A stretch of 23,225 bases of DNA from an uncultured Clostridia bacterium. GTDB taxonomy: Bacteria > Bacillota > Clostridia > Lachnospirales > CAG-274. Below the pieces are notes generated by a model. That model was not told the origin of the DNA. It saw nothing but the letters and a program-made list of their open reading frames with translations, and made no database searches. The position numbers and the translations under genes were made by a program. The DNA lies in contig CANQBT010000022.1 of NCBI GenBank assembly GCA_947589405.1, forward strand, positions 1 to 23,225, given 5' to 3'. Positions 1 through 6,757 of this stretch are shown here, piece after piece; within the stretch, counting starts at the first letter, position 1, and every line of letters starts with the position of its first letter.

Positions 1-15
1 AGTTAGTATAGATGT

Positions 16-94
16 ACCCTTCCGTCAGCTCCGCTGACACCTTCCCTCAGAGAGGGACGGCAATAAAATGTGCTGAACCTCAGAGAGGGACGGC
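16..94. repeat. REP-like intergenic repeat with hairpins
   Basis: The segment holds CCCTTCCGTC followed by two small hairpins: GTCAGC/GCTGAC (24-29 with 33-38) and CCCTC/GAGGG (44-48 with 52-56). CCGTC at 22-26 and GACGG at 56-60 bracket them. A 17-bp piece ending in GGGACGGC occurs twice, at 45-61 and 78-94. Short palindromic families of this kind are common between genes in Clostridia. Related CCCTTCCGTC and CCCCTCC motifs recur at 797-937, so the toxin-antitoxin pair lies between two patches of the same family. Confidence 0.6.
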
Positions 95-139
95 TATGGG
101 AAGTGCGGAACTTGAAAATGGACGGAAACAGCAGCTATT

Positions 140-421
140 TTATTTACTGAATAAGTCACTATGAGAGCCGGTCCTGACAAGGGTCAATACAAGCAAATTG
201 GACTCTATGCGGTAAATCAGGAGCCAATCGGGCTGTATATGACATTCACGATAGCCTTTCCAATCTCCTGTAAGAGCATGATCCTTCAAATCTGCCGAAA
301 GTTGTTTACCGGTAGACAGGGTTCGTATTACATTGTCGAGAATATCAATATCCAAGTTCCTTTTTAGGGCTAGTTTGTAATCTTTCTTGAATCTCGATGT
401 CCATATAATCTTTAGGGTCAT
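140..421 (-). CDS. yafQ: YafQ-family mRNA interferase toxin (type II toxin-antitoxin)
   Basis: A 93-residue RelE/ParE-fold toxin of the YafQ family, expected to cut mRNA on the ribosome. The catalytic set described for E. coli YafQ (His50, His63, Asp67, His87, Phe91) has counterparts here at His48, His61, Asp65, His87 and Phe91 with matching spacing, so the protein looks intact and active. The ATG (419-421) overlaps the antitoxin stop as ATGA, and an AAGGAG site lies 8 bases upstream, so translation is probably coupled to dinJ. No clear terminator follows; the downstream sequence runs into the REP-like repeats. Identity is inferred from motif and gene pairing, with high confidence in the family. 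Confidence 0.93.
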   Translation of the reverse strand: MTLKIIWTSRFKKDYKLALKRNLDIDILDNVIRTLSTGKQLSADLKDHALTGDWKGYRECHIQPDWLLIYRIESNLLVLTLVRTGSHSDLFSK

Positions 422-690
422 GACTTTAACTCCTTTAATGCGTCTTCTACATCGTATGCTTTGACAGTAGGGTCGCTGAGCAGCTGCTCGGCTTCCAATA
501 TTGCTGAGATAGTGTCGGCGTTAGGTAAATTTGCGGTTATCTCAAAGGGTATGCGCCTTTCTCTTACGGACTGACGCAGGAATATATTAAAGGCAGTCGT
601 CATGTTAAGACCTAATGATGAAAATAGGGCATCGGCTTTGGCTTTTAATTCCTTGTCTATACGGAAGCTTACGTTTGCTAATTCTGACAT
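418..690 (-). CDS. dinJ: DinJ/RelB-family antitoxin
   Basis: A 90-residue antitoxin with an N-terminal ribbon-helix-helix DNA-binding segment (the ANVSFRIDKELKAKAD region and following helices) and an acidic C-terminal tail expected to wrap the YafQ toxin. I place the start at the ATG 688-690 because AAAGGAG lies 8 bases upstream. An in-frame GTG at 697-699 overlaps the GGAG and is too close to be used. The gene comes first in the two-gene operon and overlaps the toxin by four bases. The pair probably represses its own promoter at 716-744, as is usual for the family. Confidence 0.92.
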   Translation of the reverse strand: MSELANVSFRIDKELKAKADALFSSLGLNMTTAFNIFLRQSVRERRIPFEITANLPNADTISAILEAEQLLSDPTVKAYDVEDALKELKS

Positions 691-715
691 GATTATCACT
701 CCTTTCTGTGGTTTT

Positions 716-744
716 ATTGTAGCATTATTTTATGCAGGTGTCAA
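716..744 (-). promoter_or_regulatory. Promoter of dinJ-yafQ
   Basis: On the minus strand TTGACA (739-744), a 17-bp spacer and TACAAT (716-721) form a near-consensus sigma-A promoter 25 bp upstream of the dinJ start. The spacer holds GCAT/ATGC half-sites (722-725 and 732-735), which could be the antitoxin operator; that part is a guess. Confidence 0.85.
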
Positions 745-796
745 GGCGGTTAAATGCTTTTTGCGTTTTATTTGCGGGGAATTGGCTTGGATGCAC

Positions 797-937
797 CCTT
801 CCGTCAATGGAAAATTTCATTTACTTTAGAACGACCCTTCCGTCATTTCTGCGCAATGCAAGCAGTTTATGGACGACCCCTCCACCATGCTGCGCATGGT
901 CCCCCTCCCCTCCGACGCCCTACGGGCTAGGGGAGGT
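797..937. repeat. REP-like patch with stacked palindromes
   Basis: CCCTTCCGTC occurs twice (within about 797-806 and 834-843). It is followed by an ACCATG/CATGGT hairpin (884-889 with 895-900) and a larger cruciform. In the cruciform CCTCCCCT (904-911) pairs with AGGGGAGG (929-936) and encloses GCCC-TAC-GGGC (917-927). This is the same family as the window start. No gene-like reading frame with a ribosome binding site lies here. Confidence 0.6.
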
Positions 938-1040
938 TAAAGATGGGAGGAGAAGGGGAGGTTAAAGGTAGGAGGAGAAGGAGAGGTTAGAGGTAAGATG
1001 AGAAGGAGAGGTTAAAGGTGGAGGAGAAGGGGAGCTTTAG
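930..1040. repeat. G/A-rich 25-bp tandem repeat, about 4.5 copies
   Basis: Units start with GGGGAGGTTAAAG or GGAGAGGTTA and end with GGAGGAGAA. They lie at 930-954, 955-979, 980-1004 and 1005-1028 (the last 24 bp), with a partial fifth unit from 1029. The plus strand is almost purely purine. The first unit begins inside the right arm of the preceding palindrome (929-936), so the array appears to have grown from the REP arm. From about 1041 to 1137 I see nothing recognisable. Confidence 0.8.
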
Positions 1041-1137
1041 GAGTTTGTTTGTTTAAAAATATAAAGTGACTTATAAGGTTGTTATTCGTTCAGGACTGAC
1101 GGAGAGGTAATAAAGACTTTTTCAACGTGGCATAAGA

Positions 1138-1166
1138 TTGCATTTCATGTTATTGTATGCTATAAT
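1138..1166 (+). promoter_or_regulatory. Promoter of the sortase operon
   Basis: TTGCAT (1138-1143), a 17-bp spacer and a perfect TATAAT (1161-1166) lie 48 bp upstream of the first gene. The four genes that follow overlap or are separated by at most about 12 bases, so this probably drives all of them. Confidence 0.8.
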
Positions 1167-1214
1167 CATTACATAAATATAACTATAAATTGTCCAAGTG
1201 TGGGAGGTATATAC

Positions 1215-1502
1215 ATGACGGATAAGGAACTGAGAAAATTAAAGCGAATAGAGATACTGGAGTTACTTCTGGAGCAGAGCAGGGAAAACGAAAGACTCAG
1301 GGCGGAAATAGAAGAGATGAAAAAAAAGCTTGAGGATAGAGAGATCGCAATAAAAGAGTCAGGCTCCATTGCAGAAGCGGCGCTTAAGCTGAACGGTATA
1401 TTTGAAGCGGCACAGAAGGCAGCCGATCAATATCTTGAAAATTTAAAATTGCAAAATGAGGACCCCAATAAGGGTGATATAAATGGTGATATAAATGGCT
1501 AA
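1215..1502 (+). CDS. Small coiled-coil protein of the sortase operon
   Basis: A 95-residue acidic protein with no signal peptide. Residues from about 5 to 50 are strongly helical and heptad-like, rich in Glu, Lys, Arg and Leu. A conserved-looking SIAEAALKLNGIFEAAQKAA segment and a repetitive DINGDING tail follow. The start is the ATG at 1215, with GGGAGG 7 bases upstream; the in-frame GTG at 1200 precedes that site. The stop overlaps the start of the signal peptidase gene by 8 bases. Proteins of this look occur beside sortases and signal peptidases in Clostridia and are sometimes named 'DNA repair protein' without visible support. I see no repair domain. The function is unknown; a cytoplasmic partner for the membrane export enzymes is one possibility. 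Confidence 0.75.
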   Translation: MTDKELRKLKRIEILELLLEQSRENERLRAEIEEMKKKLEDREIAIKESGSIAEAALKLNGIFEAAQKAADQYLENLKLQNEDPNKGDINGDING

Positions 1503-2247
1503 GGATACAGAAATACAAGAAATACAAGAAGAACAACAAATACAGGCAATACAGGAAACACAGGAAACACAGGAAACACAGGAAATACAAGAGGACCAAC
1601 CAAAGCAGAAAAAGCAAAAAAAGCAAAAAAAACAATATGAAATGCCTGAAACGGCGGTGGTTGAGAAGGAGCTTAACAGAGAAAAGTATTTCAGAAGATA
1701 CAGGTCTGTGTTTAGAAGTACGGTATATGTGTTGGTGATCGTGGCTGCTGTGGCAGTACTTGTGGCTACGCTTTGGTTGCCGGTGCTTCAGATATACGGA
1801 AGCTCTATGAACCCTACCCTTTATGACGGTGATATTCTTATATCCGTAAAGGGCAGTAATTACGAAATTGGCGATGTAGTTGCGTTTTATTACAATAACA
1901 AAATATTGGTAAAGCGTGTTATTGCCAATTCAGGCGAATGGGTGGATATTGACAAGTCAGGTCAGGTATTTGTAAACGGCGATCCTATAAATGAACCTTA
2001 TGTAAGTGATCTGTCTATGGGTGAATGCGATATTAAGCTGCCCTATCAGGTGCCGGATACAAGAATTTTCGTTATGGGCGACCACAGAAATGTGTCTGTT
2101 GATTCCAGAAGTAAGTCCGTAGGCTGTGTTGCAGATGAGCAGATCGTCGGAAAGCTCGTGTACAGAATATGGCCGTTGAAGGATTTTGGCCCGGTCAAGA
2201 GCATACATTATGAAACCACAGACAACGCAGACGACACAGACAAATAG
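1495..2247 (+). CDS. lepB: Signal peptidase I with repetitive N-terminal tail
   Basis: A 250-residue type I signal peptidase (S26), a membrane enzyme that removes signal peptides from exported proteins by a Ser-Lys dyad. One membrane segment lies at about 76-95. The catalytic Ser104 sits in GSSMNPT, the catalytic Lys140 in VKRVI, and the conserved box E in GDHRNVSVDSR (196-206). The predicted cytoplasmic tail is unusual: residues 6-35 repeat IQE/TQE triplets, then comes a Lys/Gln-rich stretch (QKKQKKQ) to about residue 47. It overlaps the upstream gene by 8 bases and is followed 8 bases later by a sortase. This placement suggests a dedicated peptidase for sortase-anchored or pilin-like substrates, which is inference. 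Confidence 0.93.
   Translation: MAKDTEIQEIQEEQQIQAIQETQETQETQEIQEDQPKQKKQKKQKKQYEMPETAVVEKELNREKYFRRYRSVFRSTVYVLVIVAAVAVLVATLWLPVLQIYGSSMNPTLYDGDILISVKGSNYEIGDVVAFYYNNKILVKRVIANSGEWVDIDKSGQVFVNGDPINEPYVSDLSMGECDIKLPYQVPDTRIFVMGDHRNVSVDSRSKSVGCVADEQIVGKLVYRIWPLKDFGPVKSIHYETTDNADDTDK
1513..1593 (+). repeat. 9-bp coding tandem repeat (three-residue units)
   Basis: Within the signal peptidase gene, ATACAAGAA/ACACAGGAA-like 9-bp units repeat across 1513-1593. Three consecutive perfect ACACAGGAA copies span 1558-1584. Nine bases equal three codons, so gain or loss of units changes tail length without a frameshift. Confidence 0.85.
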
Positions 2248-2255
2248 GTGATATT

Positions 2256-3056
2256 ATGAAAACGGATATTTACACTAAAATATTAATATTGGCTATGGTT
2301 GTGGGCGTTGTGCTTCTTTCATATCCTACTGTCGCTAACTGGTGGAACTCTTTGCATCAGTCCAGCGCCATAAGCGGATATGTAGATAAGGTGTCCAAAA
2401 TGGACGACAGTACATATAAAAAGACGCTTGAGGCTGCCAGAGAGTTTAATAAAAAAATATATGATAAGGGCGGCTATATGCCATTGACTTCTGAGGAAGA
2501 AGCGGAATATAACAATATTTTGAATATTTCAGGTGACGGTATTATGGGTTATATAGATATACCATCGCTCAGAACTACACTTGCCATTTATCATGGCGTT
2601 GACGAAAGCGTTCTCCAGGTAGGCGCAGGACATATTGAGGGTACTTCTTTGCCCGTAGGCGGTGAAAATACACATTGCGTTATTTCGGGTCATAGAGGCC
2701 TTGTGTCCGCTAAGCTGTTTACTAACCTTAACAAGCTGGTTGAGGGCGATACGTTCATGCTACATGTGCTTGACGAAACGCTGACATACGAAATTGACCA
2801 GATACTTACGGTACTGCCTGAGGAAACGGAGGCTATCAATATTACTCCGGGTAAGGACTACTGTACGCTTGTTACTTGTACGCCCTATGGCATAAATACT
2901 CACAGGCTGCTTATAAGAGGTCACAGAACAGATAATGAGGAGGAGCTGAGAATATCAGCAGACGCTTTGCAGATAGATCCCGTGCTTGTGGCTCCGGCTA
3001 TAGCCATTCCTATTATTTTGATCCTCGTTTTATGGATAATATTCAGGTATAGGTAA
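2256..3056 (+). CDS. Class C sortase (pilus-type)
   Basis: A 266-residue membrane-anchored transpeptidase with an N-terminal membrane segment (about 8-24) and a second, C-terminal one (about 243-263) as in class C pilin-polymerising sortases. Catalytic residues are His146 in ISGHRGL, Cys208 in TLVTC and Arg217 in NTHRLLIRG. The SLPVGG (131-136) and GDGIMGYIDIP (93-103) stretches also fit class C. I do not see a clear aromatic DP(W/F) lid. It follows the signal peptidase by 8 bases and precedes another sortase by 12. In pilus operons such enzymes lie beside pilin genes with LPXTG-type signals; none is present here, so the substrate must be encoded elsewhere or have been lost. Confidence 0.92.
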   Translation: MKTDIYTKILILAMVVGVVLLSYPTVANWWNSLHQSSAISGYVDKVSKMDDSTYKKTLEAAREFNKKIYDKGGYMPLTSEEEAEYNNILNISGDGIMGYIDIPSLRTTLAIYHGVDESVLQVGAGHIEGTSLPVGGENTHCVISGHRGLVSAKLFTNLNKLVEGDTFMLHVLDETLTYEIDQILTVLPEETEAINITPGKDYCTLVTCTPYGINTHRLLIRGHRTDNEEELRISADALQIDPVLVAPAIAIPIILILVLWIIFRYR

Positions 3057-3068
3057 AGGAAGGATATT

Positions 3069-3665
3069 ATGAATAAAAAAAATAAAAAGGGCAGATTCCT
3101 GATGACGGCAGGTCTTGTTCTGATAGTATGTTCGCTGGGACTTGCTGCTTATAATATTTTCTCCGAGTATATGGCAGGCAGAAGATCCGAAGAGGTGCTT
3201 ATCAATATGCCTATTGAACCGGCTGAGGAGGACGATATTCCGTTTTTTGAGCTTTATCCTGAAATGCCTATGCCGGAAAAGGAAATCGACGGCAGAAAGT
3301 ATATAGGCAGACTCAGTATCGAAAAATTAGGCAGAGAGCTGCCGATACTCTCCGAGTTCTCATATGATGGTCTGAGAGTTGCTCCTTGCCGCTATAAGGG
3401 CAGTATCTATACAAATGATATGATCATCGCAGGGCATAACTACAGGACCCATTTCGGAAATTTCAGAAGTATGGCTGTCGGCGACAGGATAACCTTTACC
3501 GATATGGACGGAAATCTGTTTGAATATACGGTCAATGCCATTGAGTCCGTCGACGGCAATAATATTGCAGGCATGGAAGCCGGCGATTGGGATCTCAGCA
3601 TATTTACATGTAACTATAGGGGAGATGCCAGAGTGACGCTGAGATGTAATAAAATTGCAGAGTGA
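3069..3665 (+). CDS. Sortase family protein (second sortase)
   Basis: A 198-residue sortase with one N-terminal membrane segment (about 11-28) and no C-terminal one. Catalytic residues are His123 in IAGHNYRTHFG, Cys181 in SIFTC and Arg188 in ARVTLRC. The class is uncertain: the single anchor and short length fit class D-like or housekeeping forms better than class C. An AGGA-containing site precedes the ATG. It ends the operon, just before a hairpin shared with the converging prs gene. A plausible role is attaching polymers or single proteins to the wall after the class C enzyme has acted. Confidence 0.85.
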   Translation: MNKKNKKGRFLMTAGLVLIVCSLGLAAYNIFSEYMAGRRSEEVLINMPIEPAEEDDIPFFELYPEMPMPEKEIDGRKYIGRLSIEKLGRELPILSEFSYDGLRVAPCRYKGSIYTNDMIIAGHNYRTHFGNFRSMAVGDRITFTDMDGNLFEYTVNAIESVDGNNIAGMEAGDWDLSIFTCNYRGDARVTLRCNKIAE

Positions 3666-3673
3666 GAAATGAG

Positions 3674-3699
3674 AAAGGCTGCCATTATCGGCAGCCTTT
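3674..3699. terminator. Bidirectional hairpin between the sortase operon and prs
   Basis: AAAGGCTGCC (3674-3683) pairs with GGCAGCCTTT (3690-3699) in a perfect 10-bp stem with a 6-base loop. It lies between convergent genes, overlapping neither. The U-tracts on both sides are short. Confidence 0.8.
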
Positions 3700-3708
3700 A
3701 TATGTTCA

Positions 3709-4668
3709 TCAGTATTCAAATATTTTAGAAACAGGTAGACCTTCGTGTATTCTATATATTGCATCTGCGAATACCTTTGCTACTGTCTTTTGCTTGATCT
3801 TGGGAATAACCTTATCAGGCGTAAGAGGAACCGTATCCAGCACAAGAAGCTCTTTTATAGAGCTTTTTTCAATTCTTTCAATAGCTGCGCCTGAAAGTAC
3901 GCCATGTGTACAGCAGGCATAGACCTCTTTTGCTCCTCTTTCAAGTATTGCATTGGCAGCATTTGTAATAGTGCCGGCAGTATCTATCATATCATCATAA
4001 AGTATTACTTTCTTGTCCTTGAAATCGCCGATTATGTTCATTATCTCTGATACATTGGGCTTGGGCCTTCTCTTGTCTACGATCGCAATGGGTATGTCCA
4101 GACTTTCCGCAAAGCTTCTTGTTCTTGTAACTGAGCCTAAGTCGGGAGATACTGCAACCAGTTCTTCATTTCCGTATCCGAATTTGTCACTATAGTACTT
4201 GGATAACAAAGGCATGCCTACAAGGTGATCAACAGGTATGTTGAAAAAGCCCTGTATCTGAGCACAATGCAGATCCATTGTTATAACTCTGTCTGCACCG
4301 GCACTTGTGATAAGATCCGCTACAAGCTTGGCACTAATGGGATCCCTCGCCTTTGCCTTTCTGTCCTGTCTTGCATAACCATAATATGGTATCACAGCAT
4401 TGATCCTGCCGGCAGACGCTCTCTTTACGGCATCAATGGTGATCAGAAGCTCCATAAGGTTGTCATTGACGGGATTACTGGTGGGCTGAACTATAAATAT
4501 ATCGCAGCCTCTTACTGTCTCGTTGATCCTTACGCTTATTTCACCGTCGCTGAATTTTGAGATCTCGCACTTGCTTAGCGAAAGCCCTAAATCAGACGCA
4601 ATCCTTTCAGCCAGAACGGGATTGCCGTTGCAGCTGAAAATTTTAATACTGCCACTACCTACGTCCAT
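3709..4668 (-). CDS. prs: Ribose-phosphate pyrophosphokinase
   Basis: A 319-residue PRPP synthetase, which makes phosphoribosyl pyrophosphate from ribose 5-phosphate and ATP for nucleotide, histidine, tryptophan and NAD synthesis. Visible motifs are FSDGE (39-43), YARQDRK (98-104), MDLH (131-134, with the active-site His134), VDKRRP (197-202) and the PRPP-binding loop DDMIDTAGT (225-233). Length matches bacterial class I enzymes. The ATG has AGGAGG 10 bases upstream. It is monocistronic here, with its own consensus promoter and a shared terminator; the glmU partner often found in Firmicutes is absent. Confidence 0.97.
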   Translation of the reverse strand: MDVGSGSIKIFSCNGNPVLAERIASDLGLSLSKCEISKFSDGEISVRINETVRGCDIFIVQPTSNPVNDNLMELLITIDAVKRASAGRINAVIPYYGYARQDRKAKARDPISAKLVADLITSAGADRVITMDLHCAQIQGFFNIPVDHLVGMPLLSKYYSDKFGYGNEELVAVSPDLGSVTRTRSFAESLDIPIAIVDKRRPKPNVSEIMNIIGDFKDKKVILYDDMIDTAGTITNAANAILERGAKEVYACCTHGVLSGAAIERIEKSSIKELLVLDTVPLTPDKVIPKIKQKTVAKVFADAIYRIHEGLPVSKIFEY

Positions 4669-4725
4669 ATTAAATGTTCCTCCTGTGAAAATGACATTTG
4701 GTTTTTTAAATACGTTACCTTTTTT

Positions 4726-4754
4726 ATTATAAATTCATTTTTGTTACTTGTCAA
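4726..4754 (-). promoter_or_regulatory. Promoter of prs
   Basis: On the minus strand a perfect TTGACA (4749-4754), a 17-bp spacer and a perfect TATAAT (4726-4731) stand 57 bp upstream of the prs ATG. Confidence 0.9.
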
Positions 4755-4941
4755 ATATTGAAAAATAGAATATTTATTGTTTTTTTAAAAAAAATTTTAC
4801 AAATTATATATATGGAATTATTTTTATTAACCGCCTTGTCGTAATTGTACAAAATTTGACATTTTATTGTTGCTGTTTTTGTGCAACAGAAATTACTTGA
4901 AATAAAAAATTCCATATTTTTACATGAAGATAATTCATTCC
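4755..4941. other. AT-rich spacer between divergent promoters
   Basis: With the promoters and leaders on both sides, the gap between the prs and ecfA starts is 336 bp. This middle part has no gene. It holds an A/T tract at about 4781-4799 (a T run directly followed by an A run, likely curved DNA). It also has a GTTGC/GCAAC inverted repeat (4869-4873 with 4883-4887) and an isolated TTGACA (4857-4862) that lacks a matching -10. Confidence 0.5.
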
Positions 4942-4970
4942 TTGATTGTTTTGCGCCTTTGTAGTATAAT
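4942..4970 (+). promoter_or_regulatory. Promoter of the ecf-truA-mltG operon
   Basis: TTGATT (4942-4947), a 17-bp spacer and TATAAT (4965-4970) lie 34 bp upstream of the ecfA ATG at 5005. The promoter lies inside a longer open frame that could begin at 4924, which rules out that upstream start. Confidence 0.85.
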
Positions 4971-5004
4971 TATATTGAAAAATTATGTAATGCGAGGTAC
5001 TGTA

Positions 5005-6756
5005 ATGAATTTTGTAGAAAGCAGAAATTTACAGTTTGAATATACAAAATACGACGATGAAACCGATTCCAGAGTGTCCGTAAAGGCTCTGAAGGGTGTT
5101 GATATTAATATACGCAAGGGGGAATTTACGGCAGTATTGGGAAGAAACGGTTCGGGAAAATCTACATTTGCCAAGCTTATTAACGGACTGAATATACCTA
5201 CGGAGGGTTTGCTCTATGTGAGAGGTCTGGACGCTTCTGTCGAAAAAAATATATGGGATATTAGGCAAAATGTGGGTATGGTTTTTCAGAATCCCGATAA
5301 TCAGATAATTGCAACTATAGTTGAGGAGGATATTGCCTTCGGTCCTGAAAATTTAGGTATGCCGCCTTCAGAAATAGTTAAGAATGTAGATATGGCTCTT
5401 AAAGCAGTAAGCATGGAGGAATTCAGAAACGCAGCTCCGGCTTACCTTTCAGGCGGTCAGAAGCAGAGAATAGCCATTGCAGGTATACTTGCTATGAAGC
5501 CTGAATGTATTATACTTGACGAGCCTACGGCTATGCTGGATCCTCAGGGTCGTAAAGAGGTAATGAATACAGTTACGATGCTCAACAAGGAAGAGGGCAT
5601 TACTATAATTCTTATTACTCACTATATGGAGGAGGCTGCTCTTGCCGACAGGATCATAGTTATGAATGACGGGAAGGTGGCTATGGAAGGAGCACCCAGA
5701 GAAATATTTTCAAGAGTTGAGGAAATGAAGAGCCTTCATCTTGATGTTCCCCAAATAACAGAGCTTTCCTATGTTATAAATAAAAGTATAAAAAAATTCC
5801 CTGCCGATATTCTCAATATTGAAGAATTTACAGACGCATTTAAGTACTATGGCTTTAATAAAAATTTTTCTTATAAAAAGGAAAACAGCATTGCGAAATT
5901 CAATAAGCCTATTCTTGAGGTGAAAAAGCTTACCCATATATACGGCAAGGAAACAGCCTTTGAAAAGGTCGCTGTAAAGGATATTGATCTGACTGTGGGC
6001 GAGGGCGATTTTATTGGACTTATAGGACATACAGGCTCGGGAAAGTCTACGCTTATACAGCACTTCAATGCTCTTGTCAAGGGAGATGAGGGCAATGTGC
6101 TTTTTAAGGGTAAGGATATTTTTGAGGACAAGGCAGGACTTAAGTTTATAAGACAGAAAATAGGTCTTGTTTTCCAATATCCCGAATATCAGATATTTGA
6201 AACGACTATATATGACGAGGTCGCATACGGACCGAAAAACTGCGGTCTTTCGGCTGAAGAAATTGATGTAAGAGTAAGGGAAGCCCTTGCTTTTGTAGGC
6301 ATAGCTGAGGATATGTATAAAAAATCCCCCTTTGATCTGTCAGGAGGACAGAAAAGACGTGTCGCAATAGCAGGTATATTGGCTATGAAGCCTGAAATAC
6401 TTGTGCTTGACGAGCCTATGGCGGGCCTTGATCCTTACGGCAGAGATGAAATACTCAGTAATATAAAGAGAATGCATGATGATCTGGGAATAACTGTTAT
6501 ACTTGTGTCACACTCTATGGAGGATATTGCCGCTATTGCAGATAAGATACTTGTTATGAACAAAGGCTCTATAGCGATGTATGACACAGTTGACAATGTA
6601 TTCAAGGAGCCTGACAGGCTTACGGCTATGGGGCTTAATGCTCCGCAGCTTACTCTTCTTTTCAAAAGACTGAGAGATGAGCTTGGGTTGGACGTGCCTG
6701 TCAATGTATATGATATAAAGGAGGCGGCGGAAATTCTCATTTCTGCCCTGAAATAA
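5005..6756 (+). CDS. ecfA: Fused EcfA1-EcfA2 ATPase of an ECF transporter
   Basis: A 583-residue protein with two complete ABC ATPase domains, the motor of energy-coupling factor transporters that import vitamins and metals with EcfT and separate substrate-binding S proteins. Domain 1 (about 5-280) has Walker A GRNGSGKST (46-54), signature LSGGQKQR (148-155), Walker B glutamate 173 and His206. Domain 2 (about 302-583) has Walker A GHTGSGKST (341-349), signature LSGGQKRR (445-452), glutamate 470 and His503. Firmicutes usually carry two genes, ecfA1 and ecfA2. Here the frame runs unbroken through a Lys/Asn-rich linker (about 281-301) with no stop and no internal ATG or ribosome binding site. 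The start at 5005 has GAGG 7 bases upstream and follows the promoter. ecfT begins one base after the stop. Confidence 0.95.
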   Translation: MNFVESRNLQFEYTKYDDETDSRVSVKALKGVDINIRKGEFTAVLGRNGSGKSTFAKLINGLNIPTEGLLYVRGLDASVEKNIWDIRQNVGMVFQNPDNQIIATIVEEDIAFGPENLGMPPSEIVKNVDMALKAVSMEEFRNAAPAYLSGGQKQRIAIAGILAMKPECIILDEPTAMLDPQGRKEVMNTVTMLNKEEGITIILITHYMEEAALADRIIVMNDGKVAMEGAPREIFSRVEEMKSLHLDVPQITELSYVINKSIKKFPADILNIEEFTDAFKYYGFNKNFSYKKENSIAKFNKPILEVKKLTHIYGKETAFEKVAVKDIDLTVGEGDFIGLIGHTGSGKSTLIQHFNALVKGDEGNVLFKGKDIFEDKAGLKFIRQKIGLVFQYPEYQIFETTIYDEVAYGPKNCGLSAEEIDVRVREALAFVGIAEDMYKKSPFDLSGGQKRRVAIAGILAMKPEILVLDEPMAGLDPYGRDEILSNIKRMHDDLGITVILVSHSMEDIAAIADKILVMNKGSIAMYDTVDNVFKEPDRLTAMGLNAPQLTLLFKRLRDELGLDVPVNVYDIKEAAEILISALK

Positions 6757-6757
6757 T

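Noticed and set aside
602..965. Two overlapping plus-strand reading frames in the dinJ-repeat region
   Set aside because: They run across the dinJ antisense, the promoter and the REP-like repeats, have no ribosome binding sites and give low-complexity proteins.
930..1040. CRISPR-like repeats
   Set aside because: The 25-bp units are directly adjacent with no spacers between them, they are purine-rich, and no cas genes are present.
1384..1635. Minus-strand frame rich in Leu and Phe opposite the signal peptidase repeats
   Set aside because: It is the antisense of the Gln/Glu/Lys repeat tail and has no start signals; the apparent membrane protein is an artefact of the repeat.
4857..4862. Second TTGACA promoter for ecfA
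   Set aside because: No -10-like sequence occurs 16-18 bp downstream.
4924..5004. Earlier start of the fused EcfA frame
   Set aside because: The promoter (4942-4970) lies within it, the extra 27 residues match no ABC family start, and a ribosome binding site precedes the ATG at 5005.
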